A DNA stretch of 64,000 bases. It comes from Bryobacter aggregatus MPL3. GTDB taxonomy: Bacteria > Acidobacteriota > Terriglobia > Bryobacterales > Bryobacteraceae. Made by a program: the position numbers and the translations under genes. The stretch spans positions 1,860,001-1,924,000 of the forward strand of contig NZ_JNIF01000003.1 of assembly GCF_000702445.1 (NCBI RefSeq), written 5' to 3'. Numbering within the stretch: the stretch's first letter is position 1; each line of letters starts with the position of its first letter. This document shows, one piece after another, positions 33,947-41,820 of this stretch. A model generated the notes under the pieces. The model made no database searches. It was not told the DNA's origin and saw only the letters and a program-made list of their open reading frames with translations.

Positions 33947-34459
33947 ATGAACATTCGACTTGCGGTTGTGGGCACTCTGCTCGCCGGTTTGACGATTTTC
34001 TTTTGGGGCGCGATTTCGCACATGGTGATTCCGGATCCGCTGACCACATTGCCCGATCCGAAAGCCGTTACGGATTTTGTGGACAAGAATGCGCCAGCCA
34101 ATGGCGCCTACATGGATCCACGAGGTGTGATGGTGATCGTGGGACTGCTTCCGGACCGATCGGATCAAACCCAGCAAATGGGGCCGCTGCTTGGGGTCGA
34201 GTTCCTGACAAATCTCGTCCAGGCCTTTCTACTTCTCCTGGTCTTGCTGCGCCTGCCGGCGCGGAACACCTTGCAGTATGGCTGGTATGCGATGCTGATT
34301 GGCTTGCTGGCCTGGGTGTCGATCGAAGTCTCCTACTGGAACTGGTATCACTTTTCCCCCAAGTTGATCCTGATGGGCTTTCTTGATGCGACCATTGGCT
34401 TCTGGCTTGCTGGTCTGGTCTTGGGCTGGCTGATTCGCAGGAACCACGCTCATGTTTAA
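33947..34459 (+). CDS. Integral membrane protein of unknown function
   Basis: 170 residues from ATG 33947, with TCTCC-type purine-poor sequence upstream, so the start rests on the clear N-terminal helix (LAVVGTLLAGLTIFFWGAI). Three more predicted helices follow (LTNLVQAFLLLLVLLRL, YAMLIGLLAWVSIEVSYW, LDATIGFWLAGLVLGWLI). The segment after the first helix (VDKNAPANGAYMDPRG) is extracytoplasmic. I do not recognise a named family. It overlaps the following esterase-like gene by 8 bp. Confidence 0.75.
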   Translation: MNIRLAVVGTLLAGLTIFFWGAISHMVIPDPLTTLPDPKAVTDFVDKNAPANGAYMDPRGVMVIVGLLPDRSDQTQQMGPLLGVEFLTNLVQAFLLLLVLLRLPARNTLQYGWYAMLIGLLAWVSIEVSYWNWYHFSPKLILMGFLDATIGFWLAGLVLGWLIRRNHAHV

Positions 34460-35468
34460 TCGCCGCGACTTTCTCCTCACCTCGATTGCTTTCCCCAAAG
34501 CACCGTCTCGCAAGCAACTGCTGGCGGACTGGATTGAGATTCTCGGGAAGGTCGAACCCAATGCGGTGGATCGCCGCCACTTCCATCGGAAGATGCAGGC
34601 GCGGCTGATGGAGGCAAGCGATGCACCTGGCTATACCCGCCAGCATCTGGAGTTACCGCTCGAGGTGGATTTCTACCAACCAAGTCTATTGCTGACTCCG
34701 AAGAATATCGCGAAAGGCGAGCGCCGTCCTGCGGTCATTGCCTGGACTTCCACCAGCCCGGATTGGCGGCAGCCAGAGAAGAACTGGGGTGCCTGGCTGG
34801 CTTCCAAGGGTTTCATCGTTCTCACCGGCTGGGCGCACATTCGCAACTATCGCGATGGCGCCAGTTACAAAAATGGCGTCAGCGAGAAAGTCTATGAGCG
34901 CTTTGGCCGCTGGTCGGGGCTTGGGCGCATGGTCTGGGACGTCCGCCAGCAGGCCCAGTGGCTCGCGCAGCAACAGAACATCGATTCAAAGCGTATTGGC
35001 TTTATAGGCAGCTCGCTGAGTGCAAAGACTGCACTCTACGCCGCTGCCTTTGCTCCTGAAGTTGCTGCTGCCGTCTCCATCGATCCCTATGTGCCTCTTT
35101 ACGGCACAACCAATTACCATGCACCCTGGTACATGGATTGGGATCGTAAGTTTGATGAGATCCGCACACCGGAGCACACGGTCCGCAGTCTGCTTGCGGG
35201 ACGCACCGGCAGGAGGCACGATCACGACGAGATTCTTGCTCTCGCTGCACCGAAACCGCTGCTGATCATTGGTGGCAATGGTGGAGCCGATTCCGACAAA
35301 GCCGCAACCACGCAGCCCCTGGTGGATCAGGCGCGCCAGTCCTACGCAAAGCTCGGCAAGGCAGACAACCTACAACTCCGCATCACGGATTCGGGGCATG
35401 TCGCCAGCTCGCCACTCTTTGATTCGTTCTGGCAGGAATTCTTCCTGCAACACCTCGCGCGCCGCTAG
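34452..35468 (+). CDS. Alpha/beta-hydrolase (dienelactone hydrolase/acetyl xylan esterase-like), Tat-exported
   Basis: 338 residues with a Tat-like start (MFNRRDFLLTS). The alpha/beta-hydrolase core is visible from about residue 95 (PAVIAWTSTSPDW), with the nucleophile elbow GFIGSSLSAKTAL, where the last glycine of GxSxG is serine. The acid region is LIIGGNGGADSDKA and the histidine is in ITDSGHVASS. Probably an esterase or deacetylase acting on glycans; substrate unknown. It overlaps the preceding membrane-protein gene and the convergent recombinase by 4 bp. Confidence 0.8.
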   Translation: MFNRRDFLLTSIAFPKAPSRKQLLADWIEILGKVEPNAVDRRHFHRKMQARLMEASDAPGYTRQHLELPLEVDFYQPSLLLTPKNIAKGERRPAVIAWTSTSPDWRQPEKNWGAWLASKGFIVLTGWAHIRNYRDGASYKNGVSEKVYERFGRWSGLGRMVWDVRQQAQWLAQQQNIDSKRIGFIGSSLSAKTALYAAAFAPEVAAAVSIDPYVPLYGTTNYHAPWYMDWDRKFDEIRTPEHTVRSLLAGRTGRRHDHDEILALAAPKPLLIIGGNGGADSDKAATTQPLVDQARQSYAKLGKADNLQLRITDSGHVASSPLFDSFWQEFFLQHLARR

Positions 35469-36406
35469 GCCTTCGGGTGCGATTGCTGGTAGACGCGTTC
35501 CAAATCCTCGATGGCAACCTTTGTGTACATCTGCGTCGTTGAGAGCTGCGAATGGCCGAGTAGTTCCTGGATGGCCCGCAGGTCGGCGCCGGCATTGAGC
35601 AGATGGGTTGCGAAGCTATGCCGGAACTCGTGCGGGTGGACGCTCGGGTCGCCGAGTAGCATCATCGCGTAAAATTTTGTGATCTGGTGGACAGCGCGCG
35701 TGCTCATCCGCCGGCCTTTGTAGTTGAGAAAGACTGCGGTTTCGCCAACTGCAGGCACACGTTCTTCAAGATAGGCCATCAGGGCCTGCGCGCCAGTGAC
35801 GCCGAGCGGGGTCATCCGCTCCTTGCTGCCCTTGCCCAGCACCCGCAGCCAACGTTCGTTGAGATCAACGTCTTCCATGCTCAGTCCGGTCAGTTCGCTC
35901 ACACGCAGACCACTCCCATAGAGCACTTCGAAGATCGCCCGGTCCCGCACAGGGAAGGGGCGCTTCAACTCGGTCTTTCCGATGTTGTCGACCAGATAAT
36001 TGACCGCATCCGGCTCGAGCACCTTTGGGATCTTGCGCGGCGCTTTGGGCAGCCGGAGATACTTCGCAGGATTCTTGGTCGTAATGCCGTGGGCGTGGCA
36101 GTGGTGGAAGAAACTGCGTAGCGAACTCACCTTGCGGCGGATTGAAATCGCCGATAGCTTGCGATCATAAAGCGCCGCCATCCATTCGCGGAGTTCGTTT
36201 ACGCCCAGAGCTGCCGGGGCCGGAACCTCGGCGCCGGGCGGCGAGAAGAACTCGACAAGCTGCTCGAGATCGATCGCGTAATTGCGCAAGGTATGCGCGC
36301 TGGCTGATAGGCGCGAGCGGTCTTCGAGAAAGGCGAGCACCGCATCGCGGAGCGGCCCGGGAGGGAAATGCGCGAAGCGCTCAGACGGAGACGCTGAGAT
36401 ACTCAT
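35465..36406 (-). CDS. xerC: Tyrosine recombinase, XerC/XerD type
   Basis: 313 residues from ATG 36406, the usual Xer length; the frame stays open far upstream, but that part is antisense-like and lies inside trmFO. An N-terminal SAM-like DNA-binding domain (about 10-100, LRNYAIDLEQLVEFF) is followed by the catalytic domain with all key residues: Arg in YGSGLRVSELTGL, Lys in GKGSKERMTPLG, HEFRHSFATHLL, LLGHSQLSTTQMYT and the tyrosine of MYTKV. It resolves chromosome dimers at dif. The C vs D class cannot be fixed by eye, but adjacency to trmFO is typical of xerC. It overlaps trmFO by 26 bp. Confidence 0.88.
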   Translation of the reverse strand: MSISASPSERFAHFPPGPLRDAVLAFLEDRSRLSASAHTLRNYAIDLEQLVEFFSPPGAEVPAPAALGVNELREWMAALYDRKLSAISIRRKVSSLRSFFHHCHAHGITTKNPAKYLRLPKAPRKIPKVLEPDAVNYLVDNIGKTELKRPFPVRDRAIFEVLYGSGLRVSELTGLSMEDVDLNERWLRVLGKGSKERMTPLGVTGAQALMAYLEERVPAVGETAVFLNYKGRRMSTRAVHQITKFYAMMLLGDPSVHPHEFRHSFATHLLNAGADLRAIQELLGHSQLSTTQMYTKVAIEDLERVYQQSHPKA

Positions 36407-37703
36407 CGAACTTCTCGAGAGCCCGGCGGCATACCTCGGCATGCCGCGCCTTCTTGTCTTTGCGCAGACGCTTGGCGGTCTGCTCGTCGAGCTTGGGCAG
36501 CAGATCGAAGGTGATGTTCGCCGGTTGGTAGTGCTTCGGGTCGGCGCCGGAAATATAGGCACAAAGGCTGCCAATGGCAGATTCGCGGGGCATCGGCCGT
36601 GGATCGAGAACAAACTGCGCCGCCGCAAAGCCGGTGGCGATGCTTTCGACATAGCCTTCGACGCCCGAGATCTGCCCGGCAAAGGAGATGCGCGGGTCGC
36701 TTTTCAACTGCAGCATGTCGTTCAGCAATTCCGGCCCGTTCACATAGGTGTTGCGGTGGATCTGGCCGTAGCGCAGGAACTCTGCATTCTCGAGGCCCGG
36801 AATCAGCCGGAAGATGCGCTTCTGTTCGCCAAAGCGCAGATGGTTTTGGAAGCCGACCAGGTTGTAGCTGTCGCTGCGACAGTTTTCCTTGCGCAGTTGG
36901 ACGATCGCATAGGCCCAGCGGCCAGTGCGCGGATCGTCCAGCCCGGTGGGCTTCATCGGACCAAAGCGCAGCGTCTCGCGGCCCCGGCGGGCAAGTTCTT
37001 CCACTGGCAGGCAGGCCTCAAAGAAGGGCGTCTTCGGGTTGTCTTCTTCGATGTGGAAGGGCACGCTTTCCCCGGCCAGCAACTCGTCGACAAATCGCTC
37101 GTACTCTTCCTGGTTCAGTGGGCAATTCAGATAGTCGTCGGTCCCGTCGATACTCTTGCCCCAGCGCGAGGCGGCAAAGGCAATGTCGGTGTTGATGCTG
37201 TCCGCTTCGACAATCGGGCTGATGCTGTCGTAGAAGAAGAGGCGTCCCGAACCGCCCAGTTCGCTGATCGAGGCGGCGAGGGCATTACTGGTGAGAGGGC
37301 CGGAGGCAATGATGACCGTGCCTTCCGACGGAATCCTCTGGATCTCCTCGCGTACGACGGTGATCTTCGGTTCGGCCTCGATGCGCTTGGACACCTCGCG
37401 GGCAAACTCGACGCGGTCGACGGTGAGCGCATGCCCGGCGGGCACTCGCGTTTCCTTGGCGATGTCGAGCAGCAGGCTGCCACCCCGGCGCAGTTCCTGT
37501 TTCAACAACCAGGGCGCAGAATTCTCGCTCTCGCTCTTCAGCGAGTTGCTGCAAACCAACTCGGCCATGTCGGCGGTCTTGTGCGCGGGCGTTGTCGCGA
37601 GTGGCCGCATTTCGTAAAGCGTCACCTCGACGCCACGGCGCGCCAGTTGCCAAGCTGCTTCAGTACCGGCGAGACCCGCCCCGATGACGACTACTTTTTG
37701 CAC
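36381..37703 (-). CDS. trmFO: Methylenetetrahydrofolate-tRNA-(uracil-5-)-methyltransferase TrmFO
   Basis: About 440 residues. The FAD-binding dinucleotide fold VVVIGAGLAGTEAAWQLA is at the very N terminus, followed by EMRPLATTPAHKTADMAELVCSNS cut by family motifs, LLDIAKETRVPAGHALTVDR and RTGRWAYAIVQLR. The enzyme makes 5-methyluridine 54 in tRNA using methylenetetrahydrofolate and FADH2. I prefer GTG 37703, which has AAGGGG 4-5 bp upstream and gives the normal N terminus; GTG 37730 is an alternative that adds nine residues. It lies upstream of and overlaps the xerC-like gene. Confidence 0.93.
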   Translation of the reverse strand: MQKVVVIGAGLAGTEAAWQLARRGVEVTLYEMRPLATTPAHKTADMAELVCSNSLKSESENSAPWLLKQELRRGGSLLLDIAKETRVPAGHALTVDRVEFAREVSKRIEAEPKITVVREEIQRIPSEGTVIIASGPLTSNALAASISELGGSGRLFFYDSISPIVEADSINTDIAFAASRWGKSIDGTDDYLNCPLNQEEYERFVDELLAGESVPFHIEEDNPKTPFFEACLPVEELARRGRETLRFGPMKPTGLDDPRTGRWAYAIVQLRKENCRSDSYNLVGFQNHLRFGEQKRIFRLIPGLENAEFLRYGQIHRNTYVNGPELLNDMLQLKSDPRISFAGQISGVEGYVESIATGFAAAQFVLDPRPMPRESAIGSLCAYISGADPKHYQPANITFDLLPKLDEQTAKRLRKDKKARHAEVCRRALEKFDEYLSVSV

Positions 37704-37768
37704 AGAACCCCTTGTTTTATTGCTTTCCACGCGACTGCTTCCATTCTAGCAAGTGATAAAATCCCACC

Positions 37769-38959
37769 ATGCCAGCCAGTAGACGTGAGCTTCTGAAGTG
37801 GAGCGCCGCTTTTTCGGCTGCTTCTTATTCGCGCATTCTCGGCGCCAACGACAAGATCAACCTCGGTCTCATCGGCGCCGGGGGGCGCGGGACCTATGTC
37901 ACGAAGGTTTTCAACGACACCAAGCAGGTGAATGTTGCTGCGGTCGCCGAGGTCTGGGGCGAACGTCTCGACAAGACGCTCACCACCTATCCGGGCGCAA
38001 AGGGCTTCAACGACCATCGCAAGCTGCTCGAAACCAAGACGCTCGACGCCGTGCTGATCGCGACTCCCGACCATTGGCACGCCGGCTGCGCGATCGACGC
38101 TCTGAACGCCGGCAAAGACGTCTATGTCGAGAAACCCCTGACGCTGAAGATCGAGGAAGGCCCGCCGATCGTCAAGGCCGCACGGGTCAACAATCGCATC
38201 TGCCAGGTGGGCATGCAGCAGCGTTCCGGCAGCCACTATTTGCAGGCGAAGAAGGACTATATCGATTCCGGCAAGCTCGGCAAGATTACGCTTGCCCGCA
38301 CCTGGTGGCATGGCAATGGGGCGCATCTGCAGAAGGCCCCGGCCAGCCTCGATCGACAGCCGACAAATCTCGATTGGGCTCGCTTCCTCGGTCCGGTAAA
38401 GTGGCGCGATTGGGATCCGCAGCAGTATTACAACTTCCGCGCCTATCTTGACTTCGGCGGCGGTCAGGTGACCGATCTGTTTACGCACTGGATCGACGTC
38501 GTGCACATGTTCATGGAGCAGGACGACCCGATCAGCGCCGTTGCCGCCGGTGGGGTCTATCACTACAACGATGGCCGCACGGCGCCGGACACGATTTCCG
38601 TGCTGCTTGAGTATCCAAAGAAATGGACCGCTACCTTTGAAGCGACCCTCGCCCCCGGCATCAAAGGCGCGGCGGTCGAGATGTGTGGCACCGATGGGCG
38701 TCTCTACATCACGCGCGCCGAATCGCAGTTCTGGCCGAATGAGAAGAACCCGCAACCGATCATCACCAAGAGCCCCGGCGATCAGACCGTTGAGCATGTC
38801 CAGAACTTTCTCGATTGCATGCGCTCGCGCAAGCGTCCGAACGGCGATGTCTTAATCGGCCATCGTTCGGCGCAGGCCAGCCATCTCGGCAACATCGCCT
38901 ATGTCCAGCAGCGGCGTCTGAAGTTTGACCCGCAGCGCGAAGAGATTCTGCCGCTCTAG
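37769..38959 (+). CDS. Gfo/Idh/MocA family oxidoreductase, Tat-exported
   Basis: 396 residues, the third complete paralogue in the window. A Tat-like start (ASRRELLKWSAAFSAASYS) precedes the Rossmann domain (INLGLIGAGGRGTY), TPDHWHAGCAIDALNAGKD, VEKPLTLKIEEG and the C-terminal domain (AYLDFGGGQVTDLFTHWIDVV). It resembles the 26052 gene more than the 17672 gene in motifs. Likely a periplasmic NAD(P)-dependent sugar oxidoreductase; substrate unknown. A DinB-like gene starts 9 bp downstream with an AGGAG site. Confidence 0.9.
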   Translation: MPASRRELLKWSAAFSAASYSRILGANDKINLGLIGAGGRGTYVTKVFNDTKQVNVAAVAEVWGERLDKTLTTYPGAKGFNDHRKLLETKTLDAVLIATPDHWHAGCAIDALNAGKDVYVEKPLTLKIEEGPPIVKAARVNNRICQVGMQQRSGSHYLQAKKDYIDSGKLGKITLARTWWHGNGAHLQKAPASLDRQPTNLDWARFLGPVKWRDWDPQQYYNFRAYLDFGGGQVTDLFTHWIDVVHMFMEQDDPISAVAAGGVYHYNDGRTAPDTISVLLEYPKKWTATFEATLAPGIKGAAVEMCGTDGRLYITRAESQFWPNEKNPQPIITKSPGDQTVEHVQNFLDCMRSRKRPNGDVLIGHRSAQASHLGNIAYVQQRRLKFDPQREEILPL

Positions 38960-38968
38960 GAGCTTTCC

Positions 38969-39457
38969 ATGGAAGTCTGGCTCCGCCAATTGCCGGTAAA
39001 GCTCGACCCGCTGCGCCACCTGCTCTGCTGCACCCTGCAGCAGACGCAGGAAGAGGTGGCGGAGGCTACGCGCGGCCTGAGCGACGAACAGACTTGGCTG
39101 CGTCCCTACGGGCTGAGTCCGCTTGGCTTCCATTTGAGTCACATTCCCGGGTCGATCGACCGGCTGCTCACTTATGCCGAAGGTCGCAATCTTGACGAGT
39201 TGCAACTCCAGGCCCTCAAGAACGAACTCTCTGCGCAGCATCCATTGGCGGAACTGGTTTCGCGGCTGGATACGGCACTCGCCCAGGCAAGGCTCCGTGT
39301 GGAAGCTCTCCACCTGGAAGAGCTGGCAGAGACGCGTTATATCGGGCGTGCGCGGATCGAGGTGCCTCTGGGGACGCTGCTCGCACACATCGCCGAACAC
39401 ACGCAGCGGCATCTGGGGCAAATCACAAGCCTCACCAAGCTATTGCGCCGGCTCTGA
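38969..39457 (+). CDS. DinB superfamily protein
   Basis: 162 residues forming the four-helix DinB pattern: a first helix around DPLRHLLCCTLQQTQEEVAEA, PLGFHLSHIPGSIDRLL with the first metal histidine, and a final HIAEHTQRHLGQITSLTKLL with the remaining histidines. Members bind a divalent metal and include thiol transferases and damage-inducible proteins; no activity can be assigned. It probably belongs to one operon with the oxidoreductase upstream (AGGAG, 9-bp gap) and galM downstream. Confidence 0.83.
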   Translation: MEVWLRQLPVKLDPLRHLLCCTLQQTQEEVAEATRGLSDEQTWLRPYGLSPLGFHLSHIPGSIDRLLTYAEGRNLDELQLQALKNELSAQHPLAELVSRLDTALAQARLRVEALHLEELAETRYIGRARIEVPLGTLLAHIAEHTQRHLGQITSLTKLLRRL

Positions 39458-39479
39458 TAAACTTCCGGATGGTTCCCTG

Positions 39480-40544
39480 ATGAAGCTTGCCCTCTTCTCT
39501 CTCCTCACCATGACGATGTCTTTACTCGCAGAATCACCCCAGGTCTTTACGCTCAAGAACAAGGCGGGCATGGAGGTGACCATCACCAATTACGGCGCGA
39601 TTGTGACCTCAATGCGGGTGCCGGATAAGAACGGCAAACTCGAAGACGTCGTGCTGGGCTTTGACAAGGCCGAAGAGTACATCGCAAAACCGGCCAATCC
39701 CTATTTCGGTGCGGTGGTCGGGCGTTATGGCAATCGCATTGCGAAAGGCAAGTTCACGCTCGAGGGCAAGGAGTATCAACTCGCCACCAACAATGGTCCG
39801 AACGCGCTGCACGGCGGTCTGCAGGGCTTCAGTAAGCGCTTCTGGAAGCCAGCTCTTTCTGGCAACACGCTCACGCTCGACTACACTAGTGCTGACATGG
39901 AAGAAGGCTATCCTGGCGAACTCAAGGTGCGCGTGGTCTATCGCTTGACGGACGACAATGCGCTGCAGATCGACTACACGGCCAACACCAATAAGACAAC
40001 CGTATTGAATGTCACCAATCACAGCTACTTCAACCTGACAGGACCCTCCGGCAAAGACATCCTCGGCCACATCCTGAAGCTGAATGCCAGCAAGTTCACG
40101 CCTGTCGATGCAACTCTGATCCCCACCGGCGAGCTGCGGCCTGTCGCGGGCACGCCCTTTGACTTCCTGAAGCCCACTGCCATTGGTGCTCGCATGGATC
40201 AGAAGGAGCAGCAGATCCAGCACGGTGGCGGCTACGATCACAACTTCGTGCTCGACAAGAGCGGCGCTGCGGGGCCGCAGCAGGCAGCGGAAGTGTATGA
40301 CCCCATTTCAGGCCGCGTGCTGACCGTTTCGACGACGGAGCCGGGTGTGCAGTTCTATACCGGCAACTTCCTGGACGGCACTTTCCAGGGCAAAGGAGGC
40401 AAGGCGTATACAAAGCGGATGGCCTTCTGCCTCGAAACCCAGCATTACCCGGACTCGCCGAACCACCCAGCTTTCCCCACCACGACGCTAAAGCCGGGCC
40501 AGACCTACAAGTCGACTACGGTGTTTCGCTTTTCGGTGCGGTAG
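39480..40544 (+). CDS. galM: Aldose 1-epimerase (galactose mutarotase), exported
   Basis: 354 residues from ATG 39480, which begins a signal peptide (LALFSLLTMTMSLLAE); the open frame reaches 39174 but overlaps the DinB gene. The galactose-mutarotase signature is present: GAVVGRYGNRIAKGKF, LHGGLQGF, NVTNHSYFNLTG with the catalytic histidine, GGGYDHNFVLD and the catalytic glutamate in FCLETQHYPDSPN. It interconverts sugar anomers, here likely in the periplasm. The region downstream (40545-40959) holds a possible small RNA. Confidence 0.92.
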   Translation: MKLALFSLLTMTMSLLAESPQVFTLKNKAGMEVTITNYGAIVTSMRVPDKNGKLEDVVLGFDKAEEYIAKPANPYFGAVVGRYGNRIAKGKFTLEGKEYQLATNNGPNALHGGLQGFSKRFWKPALSGNTLTLDYTSADMEEGYPGELKVRVVYRLTDDNALQIDYTANTNKTTVLNVTNHSYFNLTGPSGKDILGHILKLNASKFTPVDATLIPTGELRPVAGTPFDFLKPTAIGARMDQKEQQIQHGGGYDHNFVLDKSGAAGPQQAAEVYDPISGRVLTVSTTEPGVQFYTGNFLDGTFQGKGGKAYTKRMAFCLETQHYPDSPNHPAFPTTTLKPGQTYKSTTVFRFSVR

Positions 40545-40623
40545 CCCCGCATTTCGCCGTGTTCGGGAGTTGTCACGTATTCCCGTGCAATGGACTAAAG
40601 GCATACACCAATCGAGCGGACGG

Positions 40624-40652
40624 TTGACAAGATTCGTTGCGCGTCTTAATAG
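40624..40652 (+). promoter_or_regulatory. Consensus-like sigma-70 promoter in the galM-adk gap
   Basis: TTGACA (40624-40629), a perfect -35 box, is followed after exactly 17 bp by TAATAG (40647-40652). No annotated gene starts downstream on this strand before the divergent or convergent adk, so the promoter would drive the transcript at about 40659-40845. Confidence 0.5.
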
Positions 40653-40658
40653 CGGAAT

Positions 40659-40845
40659 CGCGTTTTCAACCAATGGGCGGTGTCAGTACAAGTCCAATCG
40701 GCACATTTGTAAAGGTACTCACTTCGGAAGACAGTGCTGCGTAGAAGAGAGTTTATCTCGAAGGACTTCCCTGCCGCAAGGCATATCCTCGGAGGTAAAG
40801 AAATGTCAAGGGCAGAGGTCAAAACCTCTGCCCTTGTTCTGTTAA
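40659..40845 (+). ncRNA. Candidate small RNA, or mRNA of a short peptide
   Basis: Between a consensus promoter and a strong hairpin lies about 180 nt without a convincing long ORF. Small hairpins include CACT / AGTG around TCGGAAGAC, TGCC-GCAA-GGCA with a GNRA loop, and the terminal stem at 40806-40835. It does not resemble 6S, SRP or tmRNA sequences known to me. A Shine-Dalgarno and ATG near its end could instead make it the message for the 19-residue peptide. This is the main content of the 415-bp gap 40545-40959. Confidence 0.35.
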
Positions 40846-40861
40846 GCCTTCTTTTCGCCTG
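40802..40861 (+). CDS. Possible 19-residue hydrophobic peptide
   Basis: ATG 40802 lies 6 nt after a perfect GGAGG (40791-40795) and opens a 19-codon frame: MSRAEVKTSA then LVLLSLLFA, a basic start with a hydrophobic end. The frame spans the terminal hairpin, which is odd for a coding sequence. It may be chance, a leader peptide or a small membrane peptide. Confidence 0.25.
40806..40842 (+). terminator. Hairpin terminator
   Basis: CAAGGGCAGAGGT (40806-40818) and ACCTCTGCCCTTG (40823-40835) make a perfect 13-bp stem with a CAAA loop, followed by TTCTGTT. It could end a small RNA started at about 40659, or read-through from galM. Confidence 0.65.
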
Positions 40862-40959
40862 AGTTTCAGTTCCACAGGTTGGTGTCCGCAGAAGTACAGC
40901 GCCCTGATTCCGAATCGGCGGGGCGGAATCGCACGCTTGTCGCGCATATCCAACCTGAG

Positions 40960-41640
40960 CTAGCGCCGCTTCCGCACCGGAACCCGCACATGCACCTCGA
41001 GCGCCTGCTTGATCTCCTCGAAAACCAGATCCGGCGTCTGGTTGCCGTCTATGTGCACCACTTTTCCCCCTCCGGCAGCATCGTAGAAGCCGAGGACCGG
41101 GTCGGTCACCTCGCGATAGGCTTTCAGTCGACGGTGGGCGGTGGCGACGGTGTCGTCCCGGCGCTGCGTGAGCCGCGTACGATCGACGTCGCAAAGGCCG
41201 CTTTCAATAGGTGGTTTTGAGAGCACGTTGTAGATGGCGCCACAGCCTGGACAATTCCAACGCGCGCTGAGCCGGCCGATGAGCAATGGCTCGGGAACAT
41301 CCATGTGCACCAGCAGCGGTTTGGGATAGGCCAGCGATTCGAGCACGTCGCTGAGATGCGTGGCTTGATCGACGGTTCGCGGATAGCCATCGATCAGAAA
41401 ACCGTCGGCGCAGTCCGGCTCGGCCAGACGCGCCTCCAGCAGGCGATTGACGATTGCGTCAGGCACAAGGCGACCGTCGGCCAGCAAGCCGTCGATCAGT
41501 TTCCCCATACTGGACTGCCTTTCGCTCTCCCGGCGCAACATGTCGCCTGTGGAGATCGCGGGAATGCCCAGGCGTTCCTGAATGAGGGGCGCCTGCGTTC
41601 CCTTGCCGCAACCTGGCGGACCGAATAGCAGAAGGACCAC
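40960..41640 (-). CDS. adk: Adenylate kinase
   Basis: 226 residues. The P-loop GPPGCGKGT is at residues 7-15, followed by the AMP-binding STGDMLRRE and DGYPRT segments. The LID region carries CPGC and a later Cys/Asp (GLCDVDRTRLTQRRDDT), suggesting a zinc-type LID. The enzyme balances ATP, ADP and AMP. The start is GTG at 41640, with GGAGGA 6-7 bp upstream. It is not in the usual secY-adk ribosomal operon, so it stands apart and may be a second copy; this cannot be tested here. The C terminus ends in a basic tail (RVPVRKRR). Confidence 0.93.
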   Translation of the reverse strand: MVLLLFGPPGCGKGTQAPLIQERLGIPAISTGDMLRRESERQSSMGKLIDGLLADGRLVPDAIVNRLLEARLAEPDCADGFLIDGYPRTVDQATHLSDVLESLAYPKPLLVHMDVPEPLLIGRLSARWNCPGCGAIYNVLSKPPIESGLCDVDRTRLTQRRDDTVATAHRRLKAYREVTDPVLGFYDAAGGGKVVHIDGNQTPDLVFEEIKQALEVHVRVPVRKRR

Positions 41641-41660
41641 GTTCTTCCTCCGTTCGTTCC

Positions 41661-41695
41661 CCCGTATCCGGTCGGCTGGTTAGCCTCGATACGGG
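41661..41695 (-). promoter_or_regulatory. Hairpin in the leader of adk
   Basis: CCCGTATC (41661-41668) and GATACGGG (41688-41695) are perfect inverted repeats, with an inner GGCT-GGTT-AGCC hairpin. It lies about 10 bp upstream of the adk Shine-Dalgarno, in the divergent adk-nadE region. Possible mRNA leader structure or operator. Confidence 0.4.
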
Positions 41696-41820
41696 AGGAT
41701 ATTCCAAAAGAGTAGACGGCGAAACGCTCGGCGTCAATCCGCCTTTTTCTGAACCAGTGTCTAGGAGCCCCGATTGCCCAAGCGGATGGAAACAGGTCTA
41801 CCGCTACAATGGGACATCTC

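Noticed and set aside
35465-36406. Tyrosine recombinase as a phage or island integrase
   Set aside because: Length, motifs and the trmFO neighbour fit the housekeeping XerC/D type; no att repeats or phage genes, and the nearby tRNA-Leu is intact with no duplicated 3' end seen.
36282-37796. A 504-residue + strand frame opposite trmFO
   Set aside because: trmFO is well supported; the frame has no ribosome site and no recognisable motif.
40570-40845. A 91-residue frame in the galM-adk gap
   Set aside because: No ribosome site, erratic composition, and it crosses the promoter and hairpin that better explain the region.
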